A stretch of 15,983 bases of DNA from Mycoplasmatota bacterium (lineage in GTDB: Bacteria; Bacillota_I; Bacilli_A; Izemoplasmatales; Hujiaoplasmataceae): NCBI GenBank assembly GCA_023132365.1, contig JAGLYJ010000022.1, positions 1 to 15,983 on the forward strand. The letters run 5' to 3'. The notes beneath the pieces are model-generated. The model worked only from the letters and a program-made list of their open reading frames with translations. It had not been told where the DNA came from and did not search any database. The position numbers and the translations under genes were made by a program. The first letter of the stretch is position 1, and every line of letters begins with the position of its first letter. This document shows, in pieces, positions 1 to 7,072 of the stretch.

Positions 1-35
1 TCCGTTTTAAGGAAACTAACTCATTAGCGCTTTTT

Positions 36-1085
36 TTAATATTCTAAAATAAGTTTCTTAAGCTTCTCTACAATTTCAGATTGAGGGATTTTCTCTTTCC
101 TAATACCATCAATAAATAATAGAGCTTCACTTTTTCCTCCAGCTACTGCGATGTTTGCTTCCTTTGCTTCACCTGGTCCATTTACTACACATCCCATAAT
201 TGCTACTGTAATATTTTTATTTACAGTATGTAAAAATTCTTCAATTTCTTTAACTATTGGGATCATATTGTATTGGATTCTTCCACAAGTAGGGCAACTG
301 ATTAATTTTGGTTTCTTGTATAAACCTAGATTTGCTAGGATTTCCTTAGCAACTTTTATTTCTTCCATAGGTGTATCTGTTAAACTAACTCTAATAGTTG
401 AACCTATGCCTTGATTAAGTAAAATACCTAAACCAATTGATGAAGAGATAGTTCCAGAGAAAATTGTTCCCGCTTCTGTAATACCGAGATGCAAGGGGTA
501 TTTAAAAGCTTTAGCTGCAAGTTCATTAGCTTTAATAGTATTTTTAACATCTGATGATTTTAATGAGATAATAATATTATAGAAGTTAAATTTTTCTAAT
601 AATTTTACATGATATTTGGCAGAAGCGACCATCGCTTCAGGGCTAGGATGGTTATATTCATCCAAAATATGTTTTTCCAAAGAACCAGAATTTATTCCAA
701 TTCTTATAGGAATTTCAGCTTCTTTACATGCTTCCACAACTTTTTTAACATTTTCATCATTACCAATATTACCAGGATTAATTCTGATTTTATCAACGCC
801 ATTTTTAATTGCCAATAAAGCGAGTTTGTAATCAAAATGAATATCAGCAACTATTGGAATATTAATATTATCTTTAATTTCCTTGATTGCATGGGCATCT
901 TCAACGTCTAAGATAGCAACACGAACTAATTCACAGCCTACTTTTTCTAAAGCGTGAATTTGATTAACAGTTGCTTTGATATTCTTTGTTTTTGTATTAG
1001 TCATCGATTGGATAATAATTTTGTTATTACCCCCAATTTCTAAGGTTCCAACATTAACTTTTTTAACTTGATTTCGTGTATACAT
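36..1085 (-). CDS. ispG: 4-hydroxy-3-methylbut-2-enyl-diphosphate synthase (IspG/GcpE)
   Basis: This cytoplasmic iron-sulfur enzyme catalyses the penultimate step of the MEP isoprenoid pathway, the reductive conversion of MEcPP to HMBPP. The protein is 349 aa, normal for the short bacterial form. The N-terminal TIM-barrel half opens with IIIQSMTNT (about residues 23-31). The C-terminal cluster-binding half has Cys264 and Cys267 in SCPTCGR and Cys299 in MGCVVNGPGE; Glu306 in that motif is the usual fourth cluster ligand. The ATG start is preceded on the minus strand by AGGTGAT (plus-strand 1089-1095) at good spacing, and TATAAT lies at 1102-1107. It is divergent from the next gene and is the only minus-strand gene here. 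No clear terminator is seen before the window edge. Identification is firm. Confidence 0.97.
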   Translation of the reverse strand: MYTRNQVKKVNVGTLEIGGNNKIIIQSMTNTKTKNIKATVNQIHALEKVGCELVRVAILDVEDAHAIKEIKDNINIPIVADIHFDYKLALLAIKNGVDKIRINPGNIGNDENVKKVVEACKEAEIPIRIGINSGSLEKHILDEYNHPSPEAMVASAKYHVKLLEKFNFYNIIISLKSSDVKNTIKANELAAKAFKYPLHLGITEAGTIFSGTISSSIGLGILLNQGIGSTIRVSLTDTPMEEIKVAKEILANLGLYKKPKLISCPTCGRIQYNMIPIVKEIEEFLHTVNKNITVAIMGCVVNGPGEAKEANIAVAGGKSEALLFIDGIRKEKIPQSEIVEKLKKLILEY

Positions 1086-1101
1086 CTTATCACCTATAAT
1101 T

Positions 1102-1107
1102 ATTATA
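1102..1107 (-). promoter_or_regulatory. Possible -10 box for ispG
   Basis: A perfect TATAAT on the minus strand lies 17 bp upstream of the ispG ATG. No good -35 box is seen at the expected distance (about 1125-1130), and the short leader it implies contains the ribosome site. This is a weak to moderate call. Confidence 0.35.
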
Positions 1108-1172
1108 CTATATATTAAAATCTTTATAGAAAAAAAAGAAAAATATTTGAAATCTATGATAGAATATTACTT

Positions 1173-1182
1173 AAGAGGTGAG
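1173..1182 (+). promoter_or_regulatory. Ribosome binding site setting the TTG start at 1189
   Basis: AAGAGGTGAG lies 6 nt before TTG at 1189. The frame is open further up to another TTG at 1147, but that one lacks a ribosome site. An extended -10 (TGATAGAAT, 1157-1165) would also place the transcript start near 1172. Both favour 1189. Confidence 0.7.
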
Positions 1183-1188
1183 GCAATT

Positions 1189-1878
1189 TTGCTAGAAATT
1201 AGAGGGATTGGTATTTCAGGGAAAAAAGGAACTGGAATTGCTTTTAAATATGAGAGAAAATTTGATGAATATCGACGCCATAAGCGAGTTGATTTGGAGC
1301 AAGAAAAAATTAAGTACTCTAAAATTAAGGAAATAGCAAAGCATCAAATTCATGAACTTTACAAAAAGGCTATATTAGATTCTGTAGATACAGCTGAAAT
1401 ATTTAAATCTCACGAGTTGTTAGTAGTTGACAGTGAAATAGAGAAGTATATTCATGACTTATTAAATCAAGGATACGATTTGCTGTCAGCGTTAATTAGA
1501 ACGAAGGAAGATATGAAGACACACTTTTTGAATATGAAATCTGAAATATTTAGATCAAAAGTATCTGATATAGATGATGTATTCGAACGCCTCATGTCTA
1601 TTGAAGAAGGCGACACTAATAGAAATGCGTTTCCTTCAACCCCGTTTATACTCATTTGTAATGATATTATTCCTTCTTTAATCTATCAGATACCAAAAGA
1701 AAAATTAAAGGGTATAATAACGCGATTTGGAAGTAATTGTTCCCATGGTGCAATTCTTGCAAGAACAAGAAATATTCCAGTAATTATTAGATTGAAAAAC
1801 CGTATTAATAATATAAACAATGACGACCGCATTATAATGAATGGAGAATCAGGCACACTCTTTGTATTTAATGACTAA
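1189..1878 (+). CDS. Stand-alone N-terminal domain of PTS Enzyme I (phosphohistidine protein)
   Basis: A 229-aa protein that matches only the N-terminal half of PEP:sugar phosphotransferase Enzyme I. It opens like EI (LEIRGIGISGKKGTG). A helical HPr-docking-like section follows (about residues 25-140, with EIFKSHELLVVDSEIE and KVSDIDDVFERL). It ends in the swivelling phosphohistidine domain, with His186 in NCSHGAILAR, aligned with the active His189 of E. coli EI. The stop falls where the EI N-domain ends, and no C-terminal PEP-binding barrel follows. Instead there is a stop and a good terminator, so this does not look like a simple frameshift. The usual GGxTSH is altered to GSNCSH. Such a domain could pass phosphate to or from an HPr-like partner but could not use PEP alone. 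The partner is unknown and no HPr is in the window. It may be regulatory, or the remnant of a split EI. Confidence 0.75.
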   Translation: MLEIRGIGISGKKGTGIAFKYERKFDEYRRHKRVDLEQEKIKYSKIKEIAKHQIHELYKKAILDSVDTAEIFKSHELLVVDSEIEKYIHDLLNQGYDLLSALIRTKEDMKTHFLNMKSEIFRSKVSDIDDVFERLMSIEEGDTNRNAFPSTPFILICNDIIPSLIYQIPKEKLKGIITRFGSNCSHGAILARTRNIPVIIRLKNRINNINNDDRIIMNGESGTLFVFND

Positions 1879-1903
1879 ACCTTCTTTTTGAAGGTTTTTT
1901 TAT
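1877..1903 (+). terminator. Intrinsic terminator after the Enzyme I-like gene
   Basis: An 8-bp stem AAACCTTC / GAAGGTTT with a TTTTT loop is followed directly by a T-run. It overlaps the stop codon of the gene. Confidence 0.85.
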
Positions 1904-1949
1904 TTTTCACACAGAGCTATCACACATGCTAATTAAAATAGAGGTGTAG

Positions 1950-1970
1950 TATAATAAACAAACGTTTACT
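1950..1970 (+). promoter_or_regulatory. Promoter of the MMPL gene with a possible operator
   Basis: A perfect TATAAT -10 box lies at 1950-1955. The -35 region (about 1927-1932, TGCTAA) is poor. Right after it, around the expected transcript start, lies the palindrome AAACGTTT (1960-1967), a plausible repressor site. No regulator gene is adjacent, so the operator is speculative. Confidence 0.5.
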
Positions 1971-1977
1971 AATGAAA

Positions 1978-1983
1978 AAGGAG
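1978..1983 (+). promoter_or_regulatory. Ribosome binding site setting the MMPL start at 1993
   Basis: AAGGAG lies 9 nt before ATG 1993. The in-frame ATGs at 1972 and 1984 lie upstream of, or directly against, this site and are therefore unlikely starts. Confidence 0.75.
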
Positions 1984-1992
1984 ATGTATAAT

Positions 1993-4149
1993 ATGAAGAA
2001 TAAGATAACTCTAATTGTTTTTTTACTGCTAATGATTACATCCTTGTTTTTAGCTAGCAGAGTTAGTGTGAATTATAATTTAGAGGAATACTTACCAAAA
2101 GACTCAATGATTACCCAAGGAATTAGTGTGTATACCAATGAATTTGGCGATAGCAGTCAAGCAACATTTTCGTTTGACGAAATTAGTATTTCTAAAGCAT
2201 TAGCATTGAAGGAAGATATTCTATTAATTGATGAAGTGGATAGTATATTGTTTATTGATGACTATTTTAACGAATTGACATATGGATTAATAAGAGAAAA
2301 TTTGCCAGTTGTTCAACAAAATATTTTAGATGCAGCAATGAACAACCTTTTACTTTCGGGATTATCTTATCCAGAAGCATTTTTATCTCTAATTCCATAT
2401 ATGCCTGCAGAAGCAAAAACTCAGTTCGAAGATCAATTTGTAAAATTTGTTTCAGATGAAGAAATGCTGATGCATGTAATATTTAACACTAAATCAGCTG
2501 ACTTAGATACTGAGATTGCTATTGATGAAATAAAAGCTTTGCTAGATGATGGTGGATATGAATATTACTTCACTGGTAATGCAGTTAGTTCCATATTTAC
2601 TAAGAATACAATAGAATCAGAAGTGCTAATTATTACTCTTATATGTATACCTTTAGTTTTAGTAGTTTTACTATTTATGAGCAAATCATTCTTTGATATC
2701 GTAATATTCGGTATCATTGTAGGGATTTCTATAATCATTAACTTGGGAACCAATGTTTTGTTGCCAAGTATTTCATTTATTACTCAATCAATGGCAATAG
2801 CACTTCAGCTTGCCATATCGCTTGACTATGTGATTTTTATGCTTTCAGCTTACCATCAAGCTAGAGCTGATGGTGAGGCAGTAGATGAGTCTTTAAAAAG
2901 CGCTAAGAAGAAGACTAGCAAGCCTATAATAGCATCAGCTTTAACAACAGGAGCTAGTTTCTTAGCTTTGGTATTCATGCGTTTTACTATTGGCTTTGAT
3001 ATTGGTGTAGTATTTGCAAAAGCAATTATAATTAGTTTAATTACAACAATCATATTATTACCTATATTAATTAAATATTTTCATAAAATCCTTAATAAAA
3101 CAACCAAAAAAAGTAAAAGTATATTTAAAGGTACATTATCAAAAAAACTATATAAATTTAGATATTTCAGTTTAATATTTTTATTAATAATATTAGGGGG
3201 ATCAATATATTTTCAAACACAAAACAATTATACTTACGGTTCATCTAGTTTTGCTGGAACCGCAGGTACTTCATATAGTCATGATTTGAACCACATTGAA
3301 ACTGAGTTTGGTAAATCTAACCCTATGACTGTTATAGTTAATAAGGATGATGTTTTGGAAAGTGCATTATATGCAAATTTAACAAACCTAGAATACGTAG
3401 ATAATATTAATGCAGGTATATATTATAAAGGGTTAATAAACGATCCTGCTATAGTTACTATTGTGACCGATGGGCTCTATTCAGAAAATTATGCATTAAT
3501 TCAGTTCAATTTGGATTCAGATATTGAAGGAGAAGAAGCATTCGGCTATTATGAAGAAATTGAAGCTTTACTTGAAAACAGTAATGCTATTGACTTTTAT
3601 ATTTTAGGAGATACAGCTGTTGCGTATAATATTAAAGACACTGTAGAATTTGATTATAAACTAGTTATGGTAATTGCCCTTGTATCTATCATGATAATCA
3701 TACTTATCTCGTTCAAAAATTTACTGCTACCTTTAATACTGCCTATTGTTATAGAAACTTCAGTATTATTCACTATGGCTTTGTTATATTTCCTAAATAG
3801 TGAAGTTGTCTTTTTAGCAAGCCTTATTGTATCAGCCATCCTATTAGGAGTCACAATTGATTATGCAATCCTGCTAGGTAAAGGATATATGTATGAAAGA
3901 GAAAAACATGATAAACAGACAAGTATAGAGTGTGCAATAAAAAATACAGCTCCTTCAATTGTAACTTCAGCTCTGTTATTCTCAATCGCTGGATTAACAA
4001 TAAGTATAATTTCATCAATAAAAACGATATCTCAAATAGGACTCATAATTGCGATTGGAGCAGTAACTTCATTATTTTATGTTCTGCTTATATTGCCTCA
4101 AATACTGTCAATTTTTGATAAATGGATATATAAAAGTAAAATAAAATAA
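1993..4149 (+). CDS. MMPL/RND-family membrane transporter
   Basis: A 718-aa integral membrane protein with two similar halves, typical of the MMPL branch of the RND superfamily, which exports lipids, siderophores or hydrophobic compounds using the proton gradient. Each half has one membrane segment (about residues 4-22 and 392-408), then a large extracytoplasmic domain (about 23-208 and 410-550), then five packed segments (about 210-362 and 553-705), giving 12 in all. Paired Asp-Tyr motifs, SLDYVIF (D278/Y279) and TIDYAIL (D623/Y624), match the proton-relay pairs known from mycobacterial MmpL3, so the pump looks functional. It is transcribed alone between two terminators. Its substrate cannot be told from sequence. 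TetR-type regulators often sit beside such pumps but none is seen here. Confidence 0.9.
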   Translation: MKNKITLIVFLLLMITSLFLASRVSVNYNLEEYLPKDSMITQGISVYTNEFGDSSQATFSFDEISISKALALKEDILLIDEVDSILFIDDYFNELTYGLIRENLPVVQQNILDAAMNNLLLSGLSYPEAFLSLIPYMPAEAKTQFEDQFVKFVSDEEMLMHVIFNTKSADLDTEIAIDEIKALLDDGGYEYYFTGNAVSSIFTKNTIESEVLIITLICIPLVLVVLLFMSKSFFDIVIFGIIVGISIIINLGTNVLLPSISFITQSMAIALQLAISLDYVIFMLSAYHQARADGEAVDESLKSAKKKTSKPIIASALTTGASFLALVFMRFTIGFDIGVVFAKAIIISLITTIILLPILIKYFHKILNKTTKKSKSIFKGTLSKKLYKFRYFSLIFLLIILGGSIYFQTQNNYTYGSSSFAGTAGTSYSHDLNHIETEFGKSNPMTVIVNKDDVLESALYANLTNLEYVDNINAGIYYKGLINDPAIVTIVTDGLYSENYALIQFNLDSDIEGEEAFGYYEEIEALLENSNAIDFYILGDTAVAYNIKDTVEFDYKLVMVIALVSIMIIILISFKNLLLPLILPIVIETSVLFTMALLYFLNSEVVFLASLIVSAILLGVTIDYAILLGKGYMYEREKHDKQTSIECAIKNTAPSIVTSALLFSIAGLTISIISSIKTISQIGLIIAIGAVTSLFYVLLILPQILSIFDKWIYKSKIK

Positions 4150-4158
4150 GAAGAATAT

Positions 4159-4246
4159 AATGAAATTATAAGATGTTAGTAGACACAAAAAAACTCTGTG
4201 TCTGCTAACTGTTTACTTATACGTATAAATTTCATTATTTTTATTT
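4159..4246 (+). terminator. Nested hairpin with T-rich tail after the MMPL gene
   Basis: The inner stem GTTAGTAGACACA (4175-4187) pairs with TGTGTCTGCTAAC (4197-4209) over 13 bp with one G-T. Around it, 4159-4170 pairs with 4224-4236 with a single bulge, and a T-rich tract (4235-4246) follows the outer arm. The right-hand internal part also holds the perfect palindrome TTATACGTATAA (4217-4228). It most likely terminates the MMPL transcript, but it is larger and more elaborate than the other terminators here. Confidence 0.6.
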
Positions 4247-4273
4247 GAATCAGTAATTTGATTAATGACCAAA

Positions 4274-4302
4274 TTGATAATGCATACTTGTTTTGGTATA
4301 AT
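4274..4302 (+). promoter_or_regulatory. Promoter of the aminomutase gene
   Basis: TTGATA (4274-4279), a 17-bp spacer, then TATAAT (4297-4302), with TG one base upstream of the -10 (extended -10). This is a near-perfect vegetative sigma promoter. The transcript would start near 4309. Confidence 0.85.
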
Positions 4303-4310
4303 ATAGTTAG

Positions 4311-4317
4311 AAGGAGG
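4311..4317 (+). promoter_or_regulatory. Ribosome binding site setting the aminomutase start at 4325
   Basis: AAGGAGG lies 7 nt before ATG 4325. The ATG at 4319 is only 1 nt from the site and is too close to be used. Confidence 0.75.
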
Positions 4318-4324
4318 AATGAAT

Positions 4325-5584
4325 ATGAAGACTAAAAGAGAAATATCGTTAGAACGTGCCAAAGTTCTAAAAACACATATAACAGATTATCTTGAGGCGA
4401 AGAAATTCATTCCAAAAGGGTTAGAAAAACAAGACGAGATAAGCAGGAGGAAAGAAGGCATTCTAACTATTTTAAATGCGTCTGAGTCAGATTGGGATAA
4501 TTGGCATTGGCAATTGAAAAATCGAATATCAGACGTAAAAGATTTAAAGAAATTTATAAAACTATCTGATCAAAATATTATTGACATAGCTAAGGTATCA
4601 GAAGTTTATCGTTGGTCCATAAATCCATACTATTTAAGTCTGATTAATGAGGACGATATCTATGATCCAATTAGGTTATTAGCAGTTCCAACTAAATTCG
4701 AATTAGATGATAAGACTTCAACATTAGACCCAATGGCAGAAGCATATACAAATCCTTCTGGAGCAATTACAAGAAGATACCCAGATAGATTAATTATCAA
4801 TATTACAAATGAATGTGCAATGTATTGTAGACACTGCCAGAGAAGAAGAAATATAGGTTCAGTTGATAAAGCAATATCAAAATCAATAATTGAAGAGTCT
4901 TTGGAATATATTAGAGAAAATCAGGAGATTAGAGATGTATTACTTACTGGAGGAGATCCATTTACATTATCTAATCAAAGTATAGAATGGATATTAAAAC
5001 AACTTAAAAACATTCCTCATGTAGAAATTATTAGAATAGGAACAAGAACTCCGGTAACTATGCCTCAACGAATAACAGATGAATTATGTGAAATGTTATC
5101 AAAATATCATCCGCTATATATAAATACTCAATTCAATCATCCTATGGAAGTGACAGAAGAGAGCAAAGTAGCATGTGAAAAGTTAGCTAATATTGGTATC
5201 CCGCTTGGAAATCAAGCAGTGTTATTAAACGGCATCAATAATGACAAATACATTATGCGTTGTTTAAATCAAGAGTTGCTAAAAATTAGGGTTAGACCAT
5301 ACTACATATTTCATGCTAAGAAAGTAAGAGGAACAAGACACTTTAATACATCGGTTGAAGATGGATTAGAGATTATGAAGAATTTAAGAGGATACACATC
5401 AGGGTTAGCTATCCCAACATATATAATTAACGCACCTTTAGGCAAGGGGAAAACCCCAATTTCGCCTAAATATTTGATTTCTCAAGAAAAAGATTATGTA
5501 GTAATCAAAACTTGGGAAGGAGAGAAAATTAAGTACGAAAATCATAAAACAATTGACATTAAAAAACGATTAAAATATAAATAA
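4325..5584 (+). CDS. eam: Radical-SAM aminomutase, predicted glutamate 2,3-aminomutase
   Basis: A 419-aa cytoplasmic PLP- and S-adenosylmethionine-dependent enzyme of the KamA family. The CxxxCxxC cluster motif is in NECAMYCRHCQRRR (Cys164, Cys168, Cys171). The PLP lysine is Lys376 in NAPLGKGK. In lysine 2,3-aminomutase two aspartates (Asp293 and Asp330 of the clostridial enzyme) hold the substrate side-chain amine. Here the aligned residues are Lys332 (YYIFHAK) and Asn369 (YIINAP). From memory, the same pair at the same numbers marks characterised clostridial glutamate 2,3-aminomutase. The predicted reaction is L-glutamate to beta-glutamate, a compatible solute. The family assignment is very firm; the substrate is inferred from these residues. 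The gene has its own promoter. No terminator is seen before ilvE, so read-through is possible. Confidence 0.88.
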   Translation: MKTKREISLERAKVLKTHITDYLEAKKFIPKGLEKQDEISRRKEGILTILNASESDWDNWHWQLKNRISDVKDLKKFIKLSDQNIIDIAKVSEVYRWSINPYYLSLINEDDIYDPIRLLAVPTKFELDDKTSTLDPMAEAYTNPSGAITRRYPDRLIINITNECAMYCRHCQRRRNIGSVDKAISKSIIEESLEYIRENQEIRDVLLTGGDPFTLSNQSIEWILKQLKNIPHVEIIRIGTRTPVTMPQRITDELCEMLSKYHPLYINTQFNHPMEVTEESKVACEKLANIGIPLGNQAVLLNGINNDKYIMRCLNQELLKIRVRPYYIFHAKKVRGTRHFNTSVEDGLEIMKNLRGYTSGLAIPTYIINAPLGKGKTPISPKYLISQEKDYVVIKTWEGEKIKYENHKTIDIKKRLKYK

Positions 5585-5617
5585 AAATGATGGAATAAAA
5601 AAATACTAAAATAATGC

Positions 5618-5646
5618 TTGAAGTTAGCGCTTACATAAATTATAAT
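5618..5646 (+). promoter_or_regulatory. ilvE promoter with cre-like operator in the spacer
   Basis: TTGAAG (5618-5623), a 17-bp spacer, then TATAAT (5641-5646). The spacer and -35 edge hold AGTTAGCGCTTACA (5622-5635). This fits the CcpA cre consensus TGWNANCGNTNWCA at 9 of its 10 defined positions. A repressor bound here would block RNA polymerase directly. Confidence 0.75.
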
Positions 5647-5679
5647 AGTAGTGATGACAATATATAGTGGAGGAAAAAT

Positions 5680-6696
5680 TTGAATAATATAGACTACAAA
5701 AATCTAGGTTTTGAGTGTCAAGAAACTCATGCGAACTATATCTCTTATTATAAGGATGGTTTATGGGATGATGGTGTACTTAAAAAAAGCACATCTATAA
5801 CTATTTCAGCATTTTCAACAAGTTTACATTATGGACAAGAAGCTTTTGAAGGATTAAAAGCTTATCGTAGAAAAGATGGAAAAATTCAATTGTTCAGACC
5901 CTTTGATAATGCTTTAAGATTACAGAGGTCATGTGAAAGAGTTCTTATGCCAAAAGTGCCTGTTGAGAAATTTATCGATGCATGTGAACAAGTTGTAAGA
6001 GCTAATGCGGATTTAGTTCCACCATATGGAACAGGAGCAACCTTGTATTTACGTCCTTTTGTTATAGGTGTTGGAGATAACATAGGAGTGAGGGCTGCTA
6101 AGGAATATATATTTAGTGTATTATGTTCTCCTGTGGGTAGTTATTTTAAAGGTGGGTTAGCACCAAATAAGTTTATGGTTACATATAATGATAGAGCTGC
6201 ACCTAATGGCACAGGAAGTTATAAAGTAGGCGGTAATTACGCAGCAAGCCTCTGGAGCAATCATATAGCTAAACAAAATGGATATGCAGATTGTATTTAT
6301 CTTGATCCATTAACTCATACAAGGATAGATGAAGTTGGAGCAGCAAACTTTTTTGGAATTACAAAAGATAATAAGTTCATAACTCCAAAATCTCCTTCAA
6401 TATTATCAAGTATAACCAATAAAAGCTTAATGTATTTAGCTGAAAATTACTTAGGTATGGAAGTTGTTAGAGGAGATGTATTTATTGATAAACTAGATGT
6501 TTTATCTGAAGCTGGAGCTTGTGGAACAGCTGCTGTTATATCACCTATTGGTAGAATTGATTGTGAAGACAAGCAACACGTATTTTATAGTGAAACCGAA
6601 GTTGGACCTGTTACAAAAAAATTATTTGAAACATTAACGGGAATACAGTATGGAGATATAGAAGCACCAGAAGGTTGGATACATATTATTGAATAA
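5680..6696 (+). CDS. ilvE: Branched-chain amino acid aminotransferase
   Basis: A 338-aa fold-type IV PLP enzyme that exchanges amino groups between leucine, isoleucine or valine and 2-oxoglutarate/glutamate in the cytoplasm. Characteristic stretches are LHYGQEAFEGLKAY (about 49-62), the PLP lysine Lys182 in SYKVGGNYAA, DEVGAANFF with Glu218 expected near the PLP ring nitrogen, and SEAGACGTAAVISPIG (276-291). Its length and motifs fit the BCAT-II type found in Firmicutes. The start is TTG, set by AGTGGAGG (5666-5673) 6 nt upstream; no ATG is suitably placed. The gene has its own cre-marked promoter and ends in a strong terminator. No ilvBCD or leu genes are nearby, so it may act in degradation or in final amination. 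Confidence 0.95.
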   Translation: MNNIDYKNLGFECQETHANYISYYKDGLWDDGVLKKSTSITISAFSTSLHYGQEAFEGLKAYRRKDGKIQLFRPFDNALRLQRSCERVLMPKVPVEKFIDACEQVVRANADLVPPYGTGATLYLRPFVIGVGDNIGVRAAKEYIFSVLCSPVGSYFKGGLAPNKFMVTYNDRAAPNGTGSYKVGGNYAASLWSNHIAKQNGYADCIYLDPLTHTRIDEVGAANFFGITKDNKFITPKSPSILSSITNKSLMYLAENYLGMEVVRGDVFIDKLDVLSEAGACGTAAVISPIGRIDCEDKQHVFYSETEVGPVTKKLFETLTGIQYGDIEAPEGWIHIIE

Positions 6697-6700
6697 AGTT

Positions 6701-6727
6701 AAGCTAGGATTTCCTAGCTTTTTTATT
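6701..6727 (+). terminator. Intrinsic terminator after ilvE
   Basis: A perfect 9-bp stem AAGCTAGGA / TCCTAGCTT with a minimal loop is followed by a T-run, 4 bp after the ilvE stop. Confidence 0.9.
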
Positions 6728-6816
6728 TGTAAGAATCGCAGTATTTAGCCCCCAAAAAAAAATATAAAAAAACATTGATTTTTATAGTTTTTAGGAGTAA
6801 AATTATTGTTGTTATT

Positions 6817-6838
6817 TTGTTTGTTTAAAACCAAACAA
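6817..6838. repeat. Inverted repeat upstream of the gdhA promoter
   Basis: TTGTTTG (6817-6823) and CAAACAA (6832-6838) form a perfect 7-bp dyad with an 8-base centre. It sits about 50 bp upstream of the gdhA -35 box, where an activator could bind. The rest of 6728-6889 is very AT-rich with homopolymer runs, and I see no gene in it. Confidence 0.4.
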
Positions 6839-6889
6839 TTACCTAATTTTAGCTTTTTATTTAAAAAGAAAAAAAACACAAAATTTCTC

Positions 6890-6918
6890 TTGCAATAAAA
6901 GCGCTTTCATTGTATAAT
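6890..6918 (+). promoter_or_regulatory. gdhA promoter with cre-like operator in the spacer
   Basis: TTGCAA (6890-6895), a 17-bp spacer, then TATAAT (6913-6918). The spacer holds TAAAAGCGCTTTCA (6896-6909), matching the cre consensus TGWNANCGNTNWCA at 9 of 10 defined positions. It has the same core AGCGCT and the same placement as in the ilvE promoter. The transcript would start near 6925. Confidence 0.8.
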
Positions 6919-6924
6919 CATAAA

Positions 6925-7072
6925 TGTAAAATATATATCGAAAAAAAAAGGAATTTTTGGAACTATAAAAACTAGCATAAATCTTAGTTATTAGTCCTTT
7001 TTTTATGTCAAAAATATGTGATAAGCGATTGTTATCAATCGATTAAATATTATAAGTTAGAGAGGCGACAAA
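6925..7072 (+). promoter_or_regulatory. Long structured leader of the gdhA operon
   Basis: About 148 nt lie between the predicted transcript start and the TTG of gdhA. AAAAAAAGGA (6943-6952) can pair with TCCTTTTTTT (6995-7004), with a smaller stem inside (6970-6975 with 6983-6989), so the right arm looks like an intrinsic terminator. Further on, CGATTG-TTAT-CAATCG (7026-7041) forms a hairpin that excludes an alternative pairing of TGATAA (7019-7024) with TTATCA (7032-7037). It does not match a riboswitch class I recognise. Confidence 0.4.

Noticed and set aside
20..37. GCGC followed by seven Ts at the left edge, like the right half of an intrinsic terminator
   Set aside because: No matching left arm is inside the window, so a hairpin cannot be shown. 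It may belong to a gene further left.
1147..1188. Upstream TTG start adding 14 residues to the Enzyme I-like protein
   Set aside because: It has no ribosome site, and the likely extended -10 box lies within this stretch. The start at 1189 has AAGAGGTGAG and gives an EI-like N-terminus.
7019..7037. Fur-like box TGATAA-N7-TTATCA in the gdhA leader
   Set aside because: The spacing does not fit the 7-1-7 Fur or PerR pattern and the site is well downstream of the promoter. An RNA structure is as likely.
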